DNA of 64,000 nt from Ypsolopha sequella. Taxonomy: Eukaryota; Arthropoda; Insecta; Lepidoptera; Ypsolophidae. The DNA is taken from positions 18,550,339 through 18,614,338 of the forward strand of contig OW204011.1 of assembly GCA_934047225.1 (NCBI GenBank). Direction: 5' to 3'. Every line of letters starts with the position of its first letter. The stretch's first letter is position 1. Both the position numbers and the translations under genes were made by a program. This document shows positions 44,310-57,582 of this stretch, one piece after another. The notes beneath the pieces are model-generated. The model worked only from the letters and a program-made list of their open reading frames with translations, was not told the origin of the DNA and did not search any database.

Positions 44310-46141
44310 ACTACTAACACCTCACTGCACTACTAACACAACACTTCACTAATAACGCTACACTGCACTACTAACACCTCACTGCACTACTAACACTACA
44401 CTTCACTAATAACGCTACACTGCACTACTAACACCTCACTGCACTACTAACACTACACTTCACTAATAACGCTACACTGCACTACTAACACCTCACTGCA
44501 CTACTAACACTACACTGCACTACTAACACTACACTTCACTACTAACGCTACACTGCACTACTAACACCTCACTGCACTACTAACACTACACTTCACTAAT
44601 AACGCTACACTGCACTACTAACACCTCACTGCACTACTAACACTACACTTCACTAATAACGCTACACTGCACTACTAACACCTCACTGCACTACTAACAC
44701 TACACTGCACTACTAACACCTCACTGCAATACTAACACTACACTTCACTAATAACGCTACACTGCACTACTAACACCTCACTGCACTACTAACACTACAC
44801 TGCACTACTAACGCTACACTGCACTACTAACACCTCACTGCACTACTAACACTACACTGCACTACTAACACCTCACTGCACTACTAACACTACACTTCAC
44901 TACTAACGCTACACTGCACTACTAACACCTCACTGCACTACTAACACCACACTTCACTAATAACACTACACTGCACTACTAACACCTCACTGCACTACTA
45001 ACACTACACTTCACTAATAACGCTACACTGCGCTACTAACACCTTACTGCACTACTAACACTACACTGCACTACTAACACCTCAATGCACTACTAACACT
45101 ACACTTCACTACTAACGCTACACTGCACTACTAACACTACACTGCACTACTAACACCTCACTGCACTACTAACACTACACTTCACTACTAACGCTACACT
45201 GCACTACTAACACCTCACTGCACTACTAACACTACACTTCACTAATAACGCTACATTGCACTACTAACACCTCACTGCACTACTAACACTACAATTCACT
45301 AATAACGCTACACTGCATTACTAACACCTCACTGCACTACTAACACTACACTGCACTACTAACACCTCACTGCAATACTAACACTACACTTCACTAATAA
45401 CGCTACACTGCACTACTAACACCTCACTGCACTACTAACACTACACTGCACTACTAACGCTACACTGCACTACTAACACCTCACTGCACTACTAACACTA
45501 CACTTCACTACTAACACTACACTTCACTACTAACGCTACACTGCACTACTAACACCTCACTGCACTACTAACACTACACTTCACTAATAACGCTACACTG
45601 CACTACTAACACCTCACTGCACTACTAACACTACACTGCACTACTAACACCTCACTGCACTACTAACACTACACTTCACTAATAACGCCACACTGCACTA
45701 CTAACACCTCACTGCACTACTAACACTACACTGCACTACTAACGCTACACTGCACTACTAACACCTCACTGCACTACTAACACTACACTTCACTAATAAC
45801 GCTACACTGCACTACTAACACCTCACTGCACTACTAACACTACACTTCACTACTAACGCTACACTGCACTACTAAAACCTCACTGCACTACTAACGCTAC
45901 ACTGCACTACTAACACTAAACTGCACTACTAACACTACACTTCACTACTAACGCTACACTGCACTACTAACACCTCACTGCACTACTAACACCTCACTGC
46001 ACTACTAACACTACACTTCACTACTAACACTACACTTCACTACTAACGCTACACTGCACTACTAACACTACACTGCACTACTAACACCTCACTGCACTAC
46101 TAACACTAAACTGCACTACTAACACAACACTCCACTACTAA
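44310..46141. repeat. 19-bp satellite, reverse-orientation array (right half)
   Basis: About 96 copies in the same orientation and with the same 57-bp higher-order pattern as 31411-33553. It is the continuation of that array after the CR1-like insertion. Confidence 0.96.
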
Positions 46142-46154
46142 GTTGTTACTACTA

Positions 46155-46298
46155 AGGTGTTAGTAGTGCAGTGTAGTGTTAGTAGTGCAGTGTAGTGTAA
46201 AGTATTGCAGTGTGGTGTTAGTAGTGCAGTGCGGTGTTAGTAGTGAAATGCAGTGTTAGTAGTGATGCGGTGTAAGAAGCGCAATGCGGTGCGGTGTC
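46155..46298. repeat. 19-bp satellite, forward block with degenerate end
   Basis: After a short junction (about 46142-46154) the orientation flips to TTAGTAGTGCAGTGTAGTG. The last copies are diverged and end where the non-LTR element begins. Confidence 0.88.
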
Positions 46299-47691
46299 TC
46301 GAAAAAAAGCGTTATGTCAGTTATATTAGCTTCACTGAGGACTCGATTAAGTCAAACTTTAAAGCCTTCTGGTCGTTTGTTAAAAATAGTCGAACAGGTA
46401 ATTCTTTTCCTTCCTCCATGACATATACAGGGATAACTGCCAGTACTGGTGAAGATATAAGTATTTGGAGAGTATTTCCACTCTTCGTTTCTCCAAAGTG
46501 GTTCTTCATCAGGACCTGACAACCTTTCTGAACCTATTTCCTCCACTGTATCTGATATAGCATCCATTGAGATCAAAACGGATCAAATCGCGAAGCATCG
46601 AAAGTCGCTAGATGTAAATAAATCAGCGGGCCCTGATTTTCTTCCAGCGGTTTTTCTAGCCAAATGCGCTGAGTCCTTATCTGTTCCTCTAGCAAGGATA
46701 TTAAAGATATTTAAGAGATCGGTTGCTGAAGGTGTTATGCCACGTAAGTGGAAATCAGCTTTTATCACACCAATCTACAAAAAAGGACCTAGAAATTTAA
46801 TTATTAACTATAGACCTATATCAAAATGATGTCTTATCGCAAAAGTTTTCGAACGTATCGTATATAATCAAATCTACTCAACACTCAAGCATAATTTTAG
46901 TCCCCATCAACATGGATTTTTGAAACATAGATACACTACTACAAATCTAGTTCTTTTTAATGATTTTATTAGTAGCAAAATGGACAGCAAAAATCAAGTA
47001 GATGCTGTTTTTACGGATTACAGTAAGGCTTTTGACCGTATAGATCATGAACTGCTTATGCAGAAACTTCTTGCTGCTGGCATTAGAGGAGACCTGTTCC
47101 AGTGGTTTTCATCATACGTCAGAAACAGGTCTCAAGCTGTAGCTCTCAATGGCTATACATCATCCTGGATGTGTATTACCTCTGGAGTCCCCCAAGAATC
47201 TCTGCTGGGACCTCTCTTATTTGTTATATTTATCAACGATATCGATATCTGTTTTAAACATTCGAACTTTCTCCTATTCGCAGACGATATGAAGATATTC
47301 AGAGAGGTTAACCATTCTTTAGACTCATTTCTCCTCCAGGATGATCTACTTAGACTGGATCAGTATTGCATTAGCAATAAACTCGATATAAACGTATCCA
47401 AGTGCTTCTCAATTTCATTTACCCGTACACATACTTTATTTAATTTGTGTTATTTTCTTGAAAATGTACAAATTACCAAATGCGATGAAATCAGGGATCT
47501 CGGAGTCATAATGGATAGCAAATTGATTTTCAATCGTCATATTGAATTTATAGTCAATAAGGCTTCTAAGGCGCTAGGATTTGTTATGCGTTCTTGCAGT
47601 AACTTTCGTCAGCTCAAATCTATCAAGATTACCTATATATATTGTGCATTCGTGAGAATTCACCTTGAATATGCTTTTCAAGTGTGAAATC
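46299..47691 (+). pseudogene. Reverse transcriptase remnant, first part
   Basis: Pieces in different frames give the linker before the RT (KAFWSFVKNSRTG near 46360), the finger region (KSAGPDF-like near 46625, NYRPI near 46805, followed by a stop at about 46827), and the 255-codon frame 46920-47687. That frame has the palm motif TDYSKAFDRIDHE near 47013, GVPQESLLGPLLF near 47180 and the catalytic FADD near 47275. The C-terminal part is cut by the solo LTR. The FADD box is intact, but upstream frames are broken. The type is Jockey/CR1-group, and the exact clade was not decided. Confidence 0.8.
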
Positions 47692-48726
47692 TGTGCAGCA
47701 CAGCCTCACGATAGCTCAGTGGGTTGGGCCGTACTGCACTTTAATAGATTGCCGGGTTGTGAAAAGCAACAAAAACGCTGCTTTGTGGACCCAAAGAGTA
47801 CAGCCAGGAACTAGGTAGAGTGCCAGATCTTTCTTACTTTTCTATTTCCTTTTCGGAATACTGCTCGGAATGTGAATGAATGTGGACGGCGCTCCACTCG
47901 TTTTTATAGTAGTTTTCCCGTACGCACACATAGGCATTTTACCTCACCGCCTGGAGCACTATTTTATTGTTCATTTATCCTTAATCATCTTATTTACAGT
48001 TTATTCTTATCTCTAACTTATTTTAGATACTTAGGTCTATACATACGTACTAAGATCATTACGCTACGACGTCTGGGAGCGGACTGGCGGCCGAAAATGT
48101 ACTACGCGGGTATTTATCTCGTATAACCTCAACCCCCACCTCAGGAGTATAAATATGCGCCCTCTATGGCCGATCATCCACAGTCTGCTTCCCACCGTCG
48201 TAACGCTTACAGACCATGTTGTTATCCTATTTACAGATTATTTAGGTATGTCCTAGCATACCTAAGTACCTATATCGATGTATTGTAGCCTATCTTATAC
48301 CTAGGTCTTACTTTAAGACCTAGCAAGATGTATTAATGAAACAATCATAGAAAATTATCTTTATTCTGCAAGATCCTAATGCTATCTTGTAACTATTTAC
48401 TTTATTGTATTTACTGAGCTATTAACTATGTCATTTTAATGCTTATTTACTTATTCAGAGTCAGATAGCTGTTATATCTACTTATTCATGCCTATGCTAT
48501 TTTGCAGCTATCTGAGTAAATAAACACACGGGACTAATTTATTTATTTTCCAAAACTTAATTATATGCTATTTACATACTTTATTTACATGAAAGTCCAT
48601 GATATTTTCCTGAAAAACGCGAAAATCTGTGAAAATGCGTCTGTTTGGTAACGCCGCGCGACCCCATCCTAAAATCGCGTAGTTCACATTTTTGCTGCTA
48701 GAGGCGCTCGTTTCTCGTCGTGTACA
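47692..48726 (-). repeat. BEL-1 family solo LTR (1035 bp)
   Basis: It starts TGTGCAGCAC and ends CGTCGTGTACA on the plus strand, matching the BEL-1 LTRs at 1-1315 and 20061-20253. It is flanked by AAATC (47687-47691) and GAATC (48727-48731), a 5-bp duplication with one change. The reverse-transcriptase frame of the host element continues on the far side. No internal BEL sequence is present, so it is the product of LTR-LTR recombination. It also defines the full LTR limits and shows that 892-1272 is a later insertion in the other copy. Confidence 0.9.
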
Positions 48727-49240
48727 GAATCTTCGTTATGAAATTTATATATCTACAATAGAATAATTAAAAAAAAAATTACTCGTTATCTAACATATAA
48801 ATTCAAAATTCCTTATCAAGGAGTCGTTTAATAGGTGGACACTTTCTTTGCTTGGCTACTTCCGCTAACTCGCTACTTTCCCTGATTCGACACTTTTGTT
48901 GATTTGGCACATTTCTTCATCACAAACTTCCTCCATGATTTAGTACACGTGGTAGAATAATTTACTAAATGAATATGATGGATATATTTTTTCAAACGAG
49001 CCCTTAATTGAAAAGTAATCTTCTCATATCCCCAGTAATTTTAAAAGACCTATCCAACGACACCCCATACTATGGAATAAACGAGAATCCACATACCTCG
49101 CGTTTATAGTAATTATAGACAAAATGCCTTTCTTTCAAGAGCTGCTAAATCATTTAATAGCTTATGTACAGACAACAGTGACATCGATTTATTTTGTAAT
49201 AGTGTTAATAGTATTTGTAAATGTATAACTACTAAATTTT
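48727..49240 (+). pseudogene. Reverse transcriptase remnant, C-terminal part
   Basis: The sequence from 48727 resumes the frame interrupted at 47691 and, with stops and shifts, encodes the C-terminal region of the same protein, with TRYLTYKFKIPY near 48780 and a conserved SRAAKSFNSLC-like segment near 49140. 49241-49562 is 3' untranslated sequence. Confidence 0.65.
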
Positions 49241-49565
49241 GTGACTCTGTCAAATATATTGTAAGATTCTGCATTGTTTTCGGGTTAAATTTCTACTTTA
49301 TTTTTACATTGTTATTTACGTTACTCTTTCTTCATCTCTTTATTACTGCTAAACTGTGACTATCTGTATTGTACTCGTAACTGTTTTATTTTTTTTTGTA
49401 CCTTATGTTTCCAAATTTGAACCTATCTGTGAAAACTTGTAATTGACTTTTCTGTTACTAGGTTTGTATGTTATATATATATATATTTTATAATATATAT
49501 ATATATATATATTTTATCTGTAAGTTTTCCTTAAATAAATAAAATAACATAAAATAAATAAGTAA

Positions 49566-50203
49566 GTAGTACAGTGTAGTGTTAGTAGTGCAGTGTAGTG
49601 TTAGTAGTGCAGTGTAGTGTTAGTAGTGCAGTGTAGTGTTAGTAGTGCAGTGTAGTGTTAGTAGTGCAGTGTGGTGTTAGTAGTGCAGTGTGGTGTTAGT
49701 AGTGCAGTGTAGTGTTAGTAGTGCAGTGTAGTGTTAGTAGTGCAGTGTAGTGTTAGTAGTGCAGTGTGGTGTTAGTAGTGCAGTGTAGTGTTAGTAGTGC
49801 AGTGTAGTGTTAGTAGTGCAGTGTAGTGTTAGTGGTGCAGTGTGGTGTTAGTGGTGCAGTGTAGTGTTAGTGGTGCAGTGTAGTGTAAGTGGTGCAGTGT
49901 AGTGTTAGTAGTGCAGTGTAGTGTTAGTAGTGCAGTGTAGTGTTAGTAGTGCAGTGTAGTGTTAGTAGTGCAGTGTAGTGTTAGTAGTGCAGTGTAGTGT
50001 TAGTAGTGCAGTGTAGTGTTAGTAGTGCAGTGTAGTGTTAGTAGTGCAGTGTAGTGTTAGTAGTGCAGTGTAGTGTTAGTAGTGCAGTGTAGTGTTAGTA
50101 GTGCAGTGTAGTGTTAGTAGTGCAGTGTAGTGTTAGTAGTGCAGTGTGGTGTTAGTAGTGCAGTGTAGTGTTAGTAGTGCAGTGTGGTGTTAGTAGTGCA
50201 GAT
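49566..50203. repeat. 19-bp satellite, forward homogeneous array next to belle
   Basis: About 34 copies of TTAGTAGTGCAGTGTAGTG, far more uniform than the reverse arrays and without the 57-bp higher-order pattern. It ends 25 bp before a TATA box and 224 bp before the belle start codon. Confidence 0.96.
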
Positions 50204-50227
50204 TATTGTTTTATTGTGATCAATACC

Positions 50228-50237
50228 TATATAAAAG
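50228..50237 (+). promoter_or_regulatory. Candidate TATA box of the belle-like gene
   Basis: TATATAAAAG stands 190 bp before the start codon in the short non-repetitive strip between satellite and coding sequence. A start site about 30 bp downstream would give a leader of roughly 165 nt. No initiator was confirmed. If an upstream 5' exon exists, this would be intronic. Confidence 0.45.
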
Positions 50238-50367
50238 CTGATTTTGAAGGTTTAGAAAAAAAAAAGAACAAACCACAACCACGGGCGAAAGAAAGTGATT
50301 TCGGGAGAAAAATTGAATTCTTTTTCATGTGATTTGTGAATTTGTGTTTGTGCAAAATTCATTGTAG

Positions 50368-52635
<2,268 letters not shown>

Positions 52636-52718
52636 GCACCGGGACGACGCCCGCACACGCCCCGCCCCCCGACCTTCCCCCCATGCACCGCTACACTCTT
52701 ACCGACACCGAACGCAAC
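52636..52718 (+). other. Short 3' untranslated stretch of the belle-like gene
   Basis: About 83 bp of C-rich sequence follow the stop codon. No AATAAA signal is seen before BEL gag sequence begins at about 52719. A transcript would have to end in the transposon fragment. Confidence 0.5.
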
Positions 52719-54402
52719 TAACTACGACATAATCTGGAAAACACTCGTTTCTACTTTTCAAGACTCGCGTAGTTTAGCCACTACTTATTTGGATCAAATG
52801 TTTGAATTTCGCCCTTTAACTACCGCTAGTTCAAAAAACTTGGACTTGTTTTTAGACAAGTTCTGTTCCGCTGTTTCGTGTTTAAAATCACTGAATATTA
52901 AAGATCTTTCGGATTTTATCCTTATGTATTTGGCCCTTAAAAAACTTGATGTTGAAACCGCTCGTTCATTTGAAATGTTTAAACGTGGTTCCGATTTACC
53001 CCATTATGATGAATTAATATCATTTTTACGTGAACAAACTAAGATACTGAACCGCACTGCACCCGCAATTACCGCTCCCGCTCCGAACCGCTCCGCTAAT
53101 AATAATAACAACAAAACCGGGTACAGTACCAAGTCAACCCATGCTTTTGTCTCCGCTTCGACCAATAATAATTGTTGTCCGCTATGTAAACAATTAAAAC
53201 ACTATAATTTATATAAGTGTCCCGAATTTGTGAAACTAGATATCGAGAAAAGATTTCAGTTCATCAAATCTAATAACGGTTGCACCAATTGTTTAAGCAT
53301 TACGCATAACAACTCCGCTTGTAAATCGTCTTATAATTGCCGCCATTGTAATTGTAAACACCATTCGATGTTGTGCCGCAAACAAAATGTGATGAATACT
53401 CACACCGCGCTTGGTCAAAATATTACCGTGTCTCCACGCACACATACGCAATCTTCGAGGATGGTGGATCCTGCCGTATCGGCGACTAACACAGAACATA
53501 TGACTAATGATTCTCAATCCGTACCAACTGCGAGTAATAATATTTCTTTATGTAACTTACAGCCTAACTCGCAGCGTAATGAAACATGCCTTTTAGGTAC
53601 AATTCAAGTGATCGTGAAAGATTCTAACGGTATGTCTGTCCGTCTACGTGCGCTCTGCGACCCTGCGTCACAATCCAGTTTTTCGACGGTTTCCTGTTGT
53701 GAGAAGCTTAACTTAAAATATGAAAAAATTCCCCGCGCTTTTGTTAAGGGCATCGGCTCCTCATCAAACCCAATTAAGGGTGCGACAAACCTTAAATTGT
53801 TTTCACGATTTGATGATTCGGTTTCAATTTCGCTTGACACTTATGTAATCGACCGTATTACCGACAACTTACCATCGGTGCAGGTGGATTTGTCTACGCT
53901 TTCATATTTAAAAGGTATCACACTTGCTGATGAAACCTTTTACTTACCGGGCGAGATTGATATTCTTATCGGTGCATCTTTATTCGCGGATATCTTGTTA
54001 TCAGGCCGCGTCTCTGGTCCCCCGGGTACGCCGACGGGATTTCAGACCATCTTCGGTTTTACGCTAATTGGTAATACGCCTGTTTACCAAAATACCGCAT
54101 GTTCAATTTCGTTATGCTCTTATATGGAGATTGAACCGCCAATAGATTTTATTTTACAAAAATTTTGGCAATTAGAAGAGGTGCATTGTGAACCTGCTTC
54201 TAGTCCCGCAAATGATGAATGTGAAAAATTATTTATTAACAATGTGTCACGTGACCCCGCTGGTCGCTATTCGGTTTCTTTACCGTTCGCACGGAATCCT
54301 AACATACTAGGAAACTCGTACCATCACGCAAAAAGTGTTTTATGTCTCTTGAGCGTAGGTTTGTTTCTAACGCAGATTTACGTTCCGAGTATAACAATAT
54401 AA
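52719..54402 (+). pseudogene. BEL-C gag (partial), protease
   Basis: The frame is open from about 52719. Gag lacks its N-terminus. The kept part has the helical region with IIWKTLVSTFQ (near 52730) and DLSDFILMYLAL (near 52910), then cysteine knuckles (CPLCKQLKHYNLYKC near 53177, CTNCLSI near 53281, CRHCNCKHHSMLC near 53338). The protease follows, its active site reading ALCDPASQSSF near 53653. The start of the RT linker follows, with a frameshift near 54340 into the next frame. It ends as an overlapping stretch at 54402. Truncation at the 5' end prevents function. Confidence 0.85.
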
Positions 54403-56170
54403 TAAATGAATACCTAACTAAAGGTTACATATCCCCGCTTCATAATGATGACCAATTATCTCTTGGTTATTATATTCCGCATCATCCCGTAGTGCGTGTT
54501 GATAAATCAACGACAAAGGTGCGTATTTGTATGAATGCCAGTACTAAGACTGACTCCGCTGATGGTACTCGTGTCTCATTAAATGACACGCTGCACACAG
54601 GTGCTAATTTGCAAAACGATTTGTTTTTAATTTTACTTGACTTCCGCTTGTATGAAATCGCTTTTACCTCGGATATCAAACAAATGTTCTTACAAGTTTT
54701 GGTTAACGCCGATGATCGCAAATTTCAAAAGTTTTTATACCGCTTTGACACGTGTTCACCGCTTATCGCTTATCAGTTCAATCGCGTCTGCTTTGGACTA
54801 CGTAGTAGCCCTTTCCTTGCGATGAGAGTAGTCAGGAAACTCTGTGAGGATGGGAGTTCAGCGTACCCGCTCGCCGCTACTGTAGCCGCACGAAACTGTT
54901 ACATGGACGACATCTGCTATAGCACGCCCACCGTGCAGGGCTCCTTACAGCTCAGAGATGAGCTGGTAGGATTGCTTAAGGCCGGTGGCTTTGAGCTCGT
55001 CAAGTGGTCTAGTAACTGTCAACAGTTACTTGATACACTGCCTGATACTCACCGCTTAAATTCTAGTAAGAATTTTGAAGAACAAACTCAAACTCTTAAA
55101 GTTCTTGGCTTACAGTGGTCGCCTGATTCTGACGAGTTCTCTTTTACTGTATCGCTAGATAGTCGCCCATGTACTAAACGCAATGTTTTGTCCGTGATAG
55201 CACGTCAGTACGACGTCCTCGGCTTTACCGCTCCTGTGATCTTGTACGCAAAATTACTCTTGCAGAAAATCTGTATTTTAAAATTAGACTGGGATGAAAC
55301 ACTACCCTCTGATATTGCGCAGATTTGGCAAAACTATTTGAAGGAGCTACCTGTTTTGCGGGATTTACGTATTAAACGCCACTTAGACGTGTTCCAAAAT
55401 TCGAAAATTTCGATAATATCATTTGCAGACGCAAGTGAACGTGGATACGGATGTGTCGTATATATTAGAGTACAAGATGACTCAGACACTTGCACTAGCA
55501 TTCGGCTGGTATGCGCAAAGTCAAAAGTCTGTCCGCTCAAGACCGTCAGTGTCGCCCGCCTTGAGCTTTGTGCCTCGTTACTCATGTCGAAATTAACTCG
55601 TCGTGTAGTTGACGCTTATAAAATACGTCACAATATTGAACGTATTTACTGTTTTACCGATTCTATGGTAACTTTACACTGGATACATTCCTCACCGCAC
55701 AGGTTTAAAACCTTTGTCGCGACGCGTATAACAAAAATAATATCCGCTATTCCCGCTGAATGTTTTTACCATACAGCTGGTTCTCAAAACCCGAGCGACT
55801 GTCTTTCCCGTGGTCTCACTCCCACGCAGTTGATGAGTCACCCGCTCTGGTTCACTGGACCTGCTTGGCTTTATCTGGACGCTAAAGAGTGGCCAATCAA
55901 AACAATAGAATCAGCTTCTATTGAAGAAAACTTGCCGGAATCAAAAACAATTTCTCTTCCCGCTTTTAGTAATGAAGAACCGCATCCTCTTCTTTCTCTT
56001 TCGGAAAGAATTTCGTCATGGCTTGTGCTTTTACACACAATCATTTACATCTACCGATTTTTACGTATTTTACCGCGCTCTAATATTTTTACCGCTACCG
56101 ATATGGATTTCGCTGAAGTTGCATTGATTAAAGCTCTTCAAGCATTTTATTTTCTTGATGAAATAAAAAG
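54342..56170 (+). pseudogene. BEL-C reverse transcriptase and RNase H-like region
   Basis: The frame carries the RT motifs RICMNASTKT near 54523, FTSDIKQMFLQ near 54664 and FGLRSSPF near 54790, with the catalytic YMDD at about 54902. It then gives the Pao RNase H-like domain (FADASERGYG near 55425, VARLELCASLLMSKLTRR near 55555, DCLSRGL near 55800) and the start of the integrase linker. No stop is seen over about 600 codons. At 56139-56174 the sequence turns back into its own reverse complement, so integrase is missing on this strand. Compared with BEL-1 and BEL-2 this copy is well preserved. Confidence 0.86.
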
Positions 56171-56329
56171 ATTAAAGAGCTTTAATCAATGCAACTTCAG
56201 CGAAATCCATATCGGTAGCGGTAAAAATATTAGAGCGCGGTAAAATACGTAAAAATCGGTAGATGTAAATGATTGTGTGTAAAAGCACAAGCCATGACGA
56301 AATTCTTTCCGAAAGAGAAAGAAGAGGAT
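55984..56329. repeat. Perfect 155-bp inverted repeat with 36-bp loop
   Basis: 55984-56138 and 56175-56329 are exact reverse complements over 155 bp by direct comparison. The 36-bp loop is 56139-56174. The left arm is BEL-C RNase H-like coding sequence. The right arm is the same sequence inverted and joins a tRNA-Tyr primer site at 56329. Either a fold-back rearrangement or an assembly artefact could produce it. Confidence 0.97.
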
Positions 56330-56345
56330 CCGGCTCGAAGGACCA
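56329..56345 (-). promoter_or_regulatory. BEL primer-binding site, perfect tRNA-Tyr match
   Basis: The plus strand reads TCCGGCTCGAAGGACCA, the expected 3' end of animal tRNA-Tyr plus CCA. The minus strand is therefore a 17-nt primer site. It is five bases from the LTR at 56351-56814 and fused directly to RNase H sequence, so gag and most of pol are deleted. Confidence 0.85.
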
Positions 56346-56350
56346 AAAAA

Positions 56351-56814
56351 TGAGCACGCGATGTGACGGCAGTGCTTTGTATCACCATAGGTTTTAAAAA
56401 TAGCGGGAAGTGAAGAGAAAATTGGTGAAGATGAAAGATCTGACCTTGGGAAGGAGCTGCATGCACCACAAACCACGCTTCGCCTGAGCCACCAAGTCTC
56501 TGGTGTTCTCCAAGATGGTTTTCTTCTTCCTCTTCGTGCCTGGTTGCGCTCTTCTCGGCTAATCTTCTTCGTAATAGTAATAGATGAAAATGAGGCGCAC
56601 AGCGGGTGCGATCTCAAAATGGCGGGCGGTAGGGTCTAGGTAGGACCTAGTCGAATGGCAATCAGCGTAGACCTCCGGCGTGAAAGGCTTCTGATTGACG
56701 ACTGATTGATTTGCGTCCAAAACTAAGCGGGTGGAGATGCAGCGAAAATGACAGTTGAAAATATTAATTCACAACTACCTCGCAGTATGAGAGCCACAAG
56801 AAGTGGCGCGAACA
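56351..56814 (-). repeat. BEL LTR, minus orientation, with internal sequence on both sides
   Basis: 464 bp starting TGAGCACGCG and ending GGCGCGAACA on the plus strand, so TG...CA on both strands. On the minus strand it is preceded by integrase coding sequence and a G-rich tract and followed by a primer site. Length and end sequence (TGTTCGCGCC against TGTTCACGCT) resemble the LTR at 59786-60251. No other gene is seen in it. Confidence 0.75.
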
Positions 56815-57555
56815 TCCCCCAAAATGTGGGCTACGTGGAATATTAAATTTCCATTGTATTCTATGATCGGCAAGTTCATTCGCGAAAGACGTTTTAAATT
56901 CTTCGGAGTTTGTCAAATTGTAAATTTCTGAGAGGGCATTTCTAGCGCCTACAAAGTTCGTAGCATTATCTGAATATACGAAAGACACTGCTCCACGTCT
57001 AGATAAAAAACGTTTGAACGCGGAAAGAAAAGTGTTCGTGCTAAGATCAGTTGCCAATTCAACGTGAACTGCACGAGTCACCAGGCATACAAATATGCAG
57101 AGGTAACATTTGACGGGACGGACTCCACGTTTTCGATACGGAGTGATACTGATAGGACCACAATAATCCACAGCGCAGTGGACAAAAGCTTTAGCCTCAT
57201 TAACGCGGCATGATGGTAAATCTGCCATGAAAGGGAAGGTTTGTCTCGGCTTCGCCTTAAAACAATAATTGCAGCTATGTATTACGCGACGAACAATATT
57301 TCGACAGGAAAGTATCCAAAATTTTTGGCGGATTATTGACATTAAAGCCACTGGTCCAATGTGACAATTTTTGCGATGATAATGAATGATAATCAATTCG
57401 ACAATATGATTTTTACGAGGTAACAACACAGGGTGTTGTTGATCGAACGTCATGTCTGTGTTGCGAAGTCGACCACCAACGCGTAACAATCCATTTTTAT
57501 CTAAAAATGGCGATAGTCGATTTAAAGCGGGAGAACAAAGTTTATTTGAAGTTTA
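56815..57555 (-). pseudogene. BEL integrase fragment
   Basis: The minus-strand frame 57489-56764, open a little upstream to about 57540, starts in the linker (LLRVGGRLRN). It holds the integrase zinc-binding part (CNYCFKAKPR near 57265) and core (VDYCGPISI near 57170, FVYSDNATNFVGARN near 56980). It ends at SPHFGG near 56820, where the sequence jumps to the LTR border. The last catalytic glutamate and DUF5641 are therefore missing. It may be the inverted continuation of BEL-C or a close relative. Confidence 0.82.
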
Positions 57556-57582
57556 TTAATTTTTTTTTCTTCTGAAAATAGG

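Larger units (their letters stand above)
46299..49562 (+). mobile_element. Decayed non-LTR element in the satellite, carrying a BEL-1 solo LTR
   Basis: Reverse-transcriptase sequence on the plus strand starts inside the satellite at about 46299 (5'-truncated). It runs to an A/T-rich tail at about 49520-49562, after which forward satellite resumes. The solo LTR at 47692-48726 splits it. The 3' untranslated part contains a TA microsatellite at 49473-49512. Stops and shifts show it is inactive. Confidence 0.8.
52719..56170 (+). mobile_element. BEL/Pao fragment BEL-C (gag to RNase H), without LTR
   Basis: Coding sequence of a third BEL/Pao family starts abruptly in mid-gag at about 52719, with no 5' LTR or leader. 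It ends near 56170 at the loop of a perfect inverted repeat. It is adjacent to the belle 3' end. Codon frames are largely intact, so the fragment is not very old. Confidence 0.85.

Noticed and set aside
31411..46141. Regular short repeats that might suggest a CRISPR array
   Set aside because: Units are contiguous 19-mers without unique spacers, no cas genes are present, and the context is eukaryotic.
47710..47775. tRNA-like start in the BEL-1 LTR (GATAGCTCAGTGGGTT, also near 20078)
   Set aside because: It fits a polymerase III A box, but no acceptable B box or cloverleaf follows and it is antisense to the element. It is treated as LTR sequence.
49473..49512. TA-rich stretch as a possible origin or promoter
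   Set aside because: It is a simple TA microsatellite in the 3' untranslated region of a decayed non-LTR element.
56172..56617. 143-codon minus-strand frame near the inverted repeat
   Set aside because: It joins an off-frame reading of BEL RNase H sequence to LTR sequence. The true frame is the plus-strand one of the left arm.
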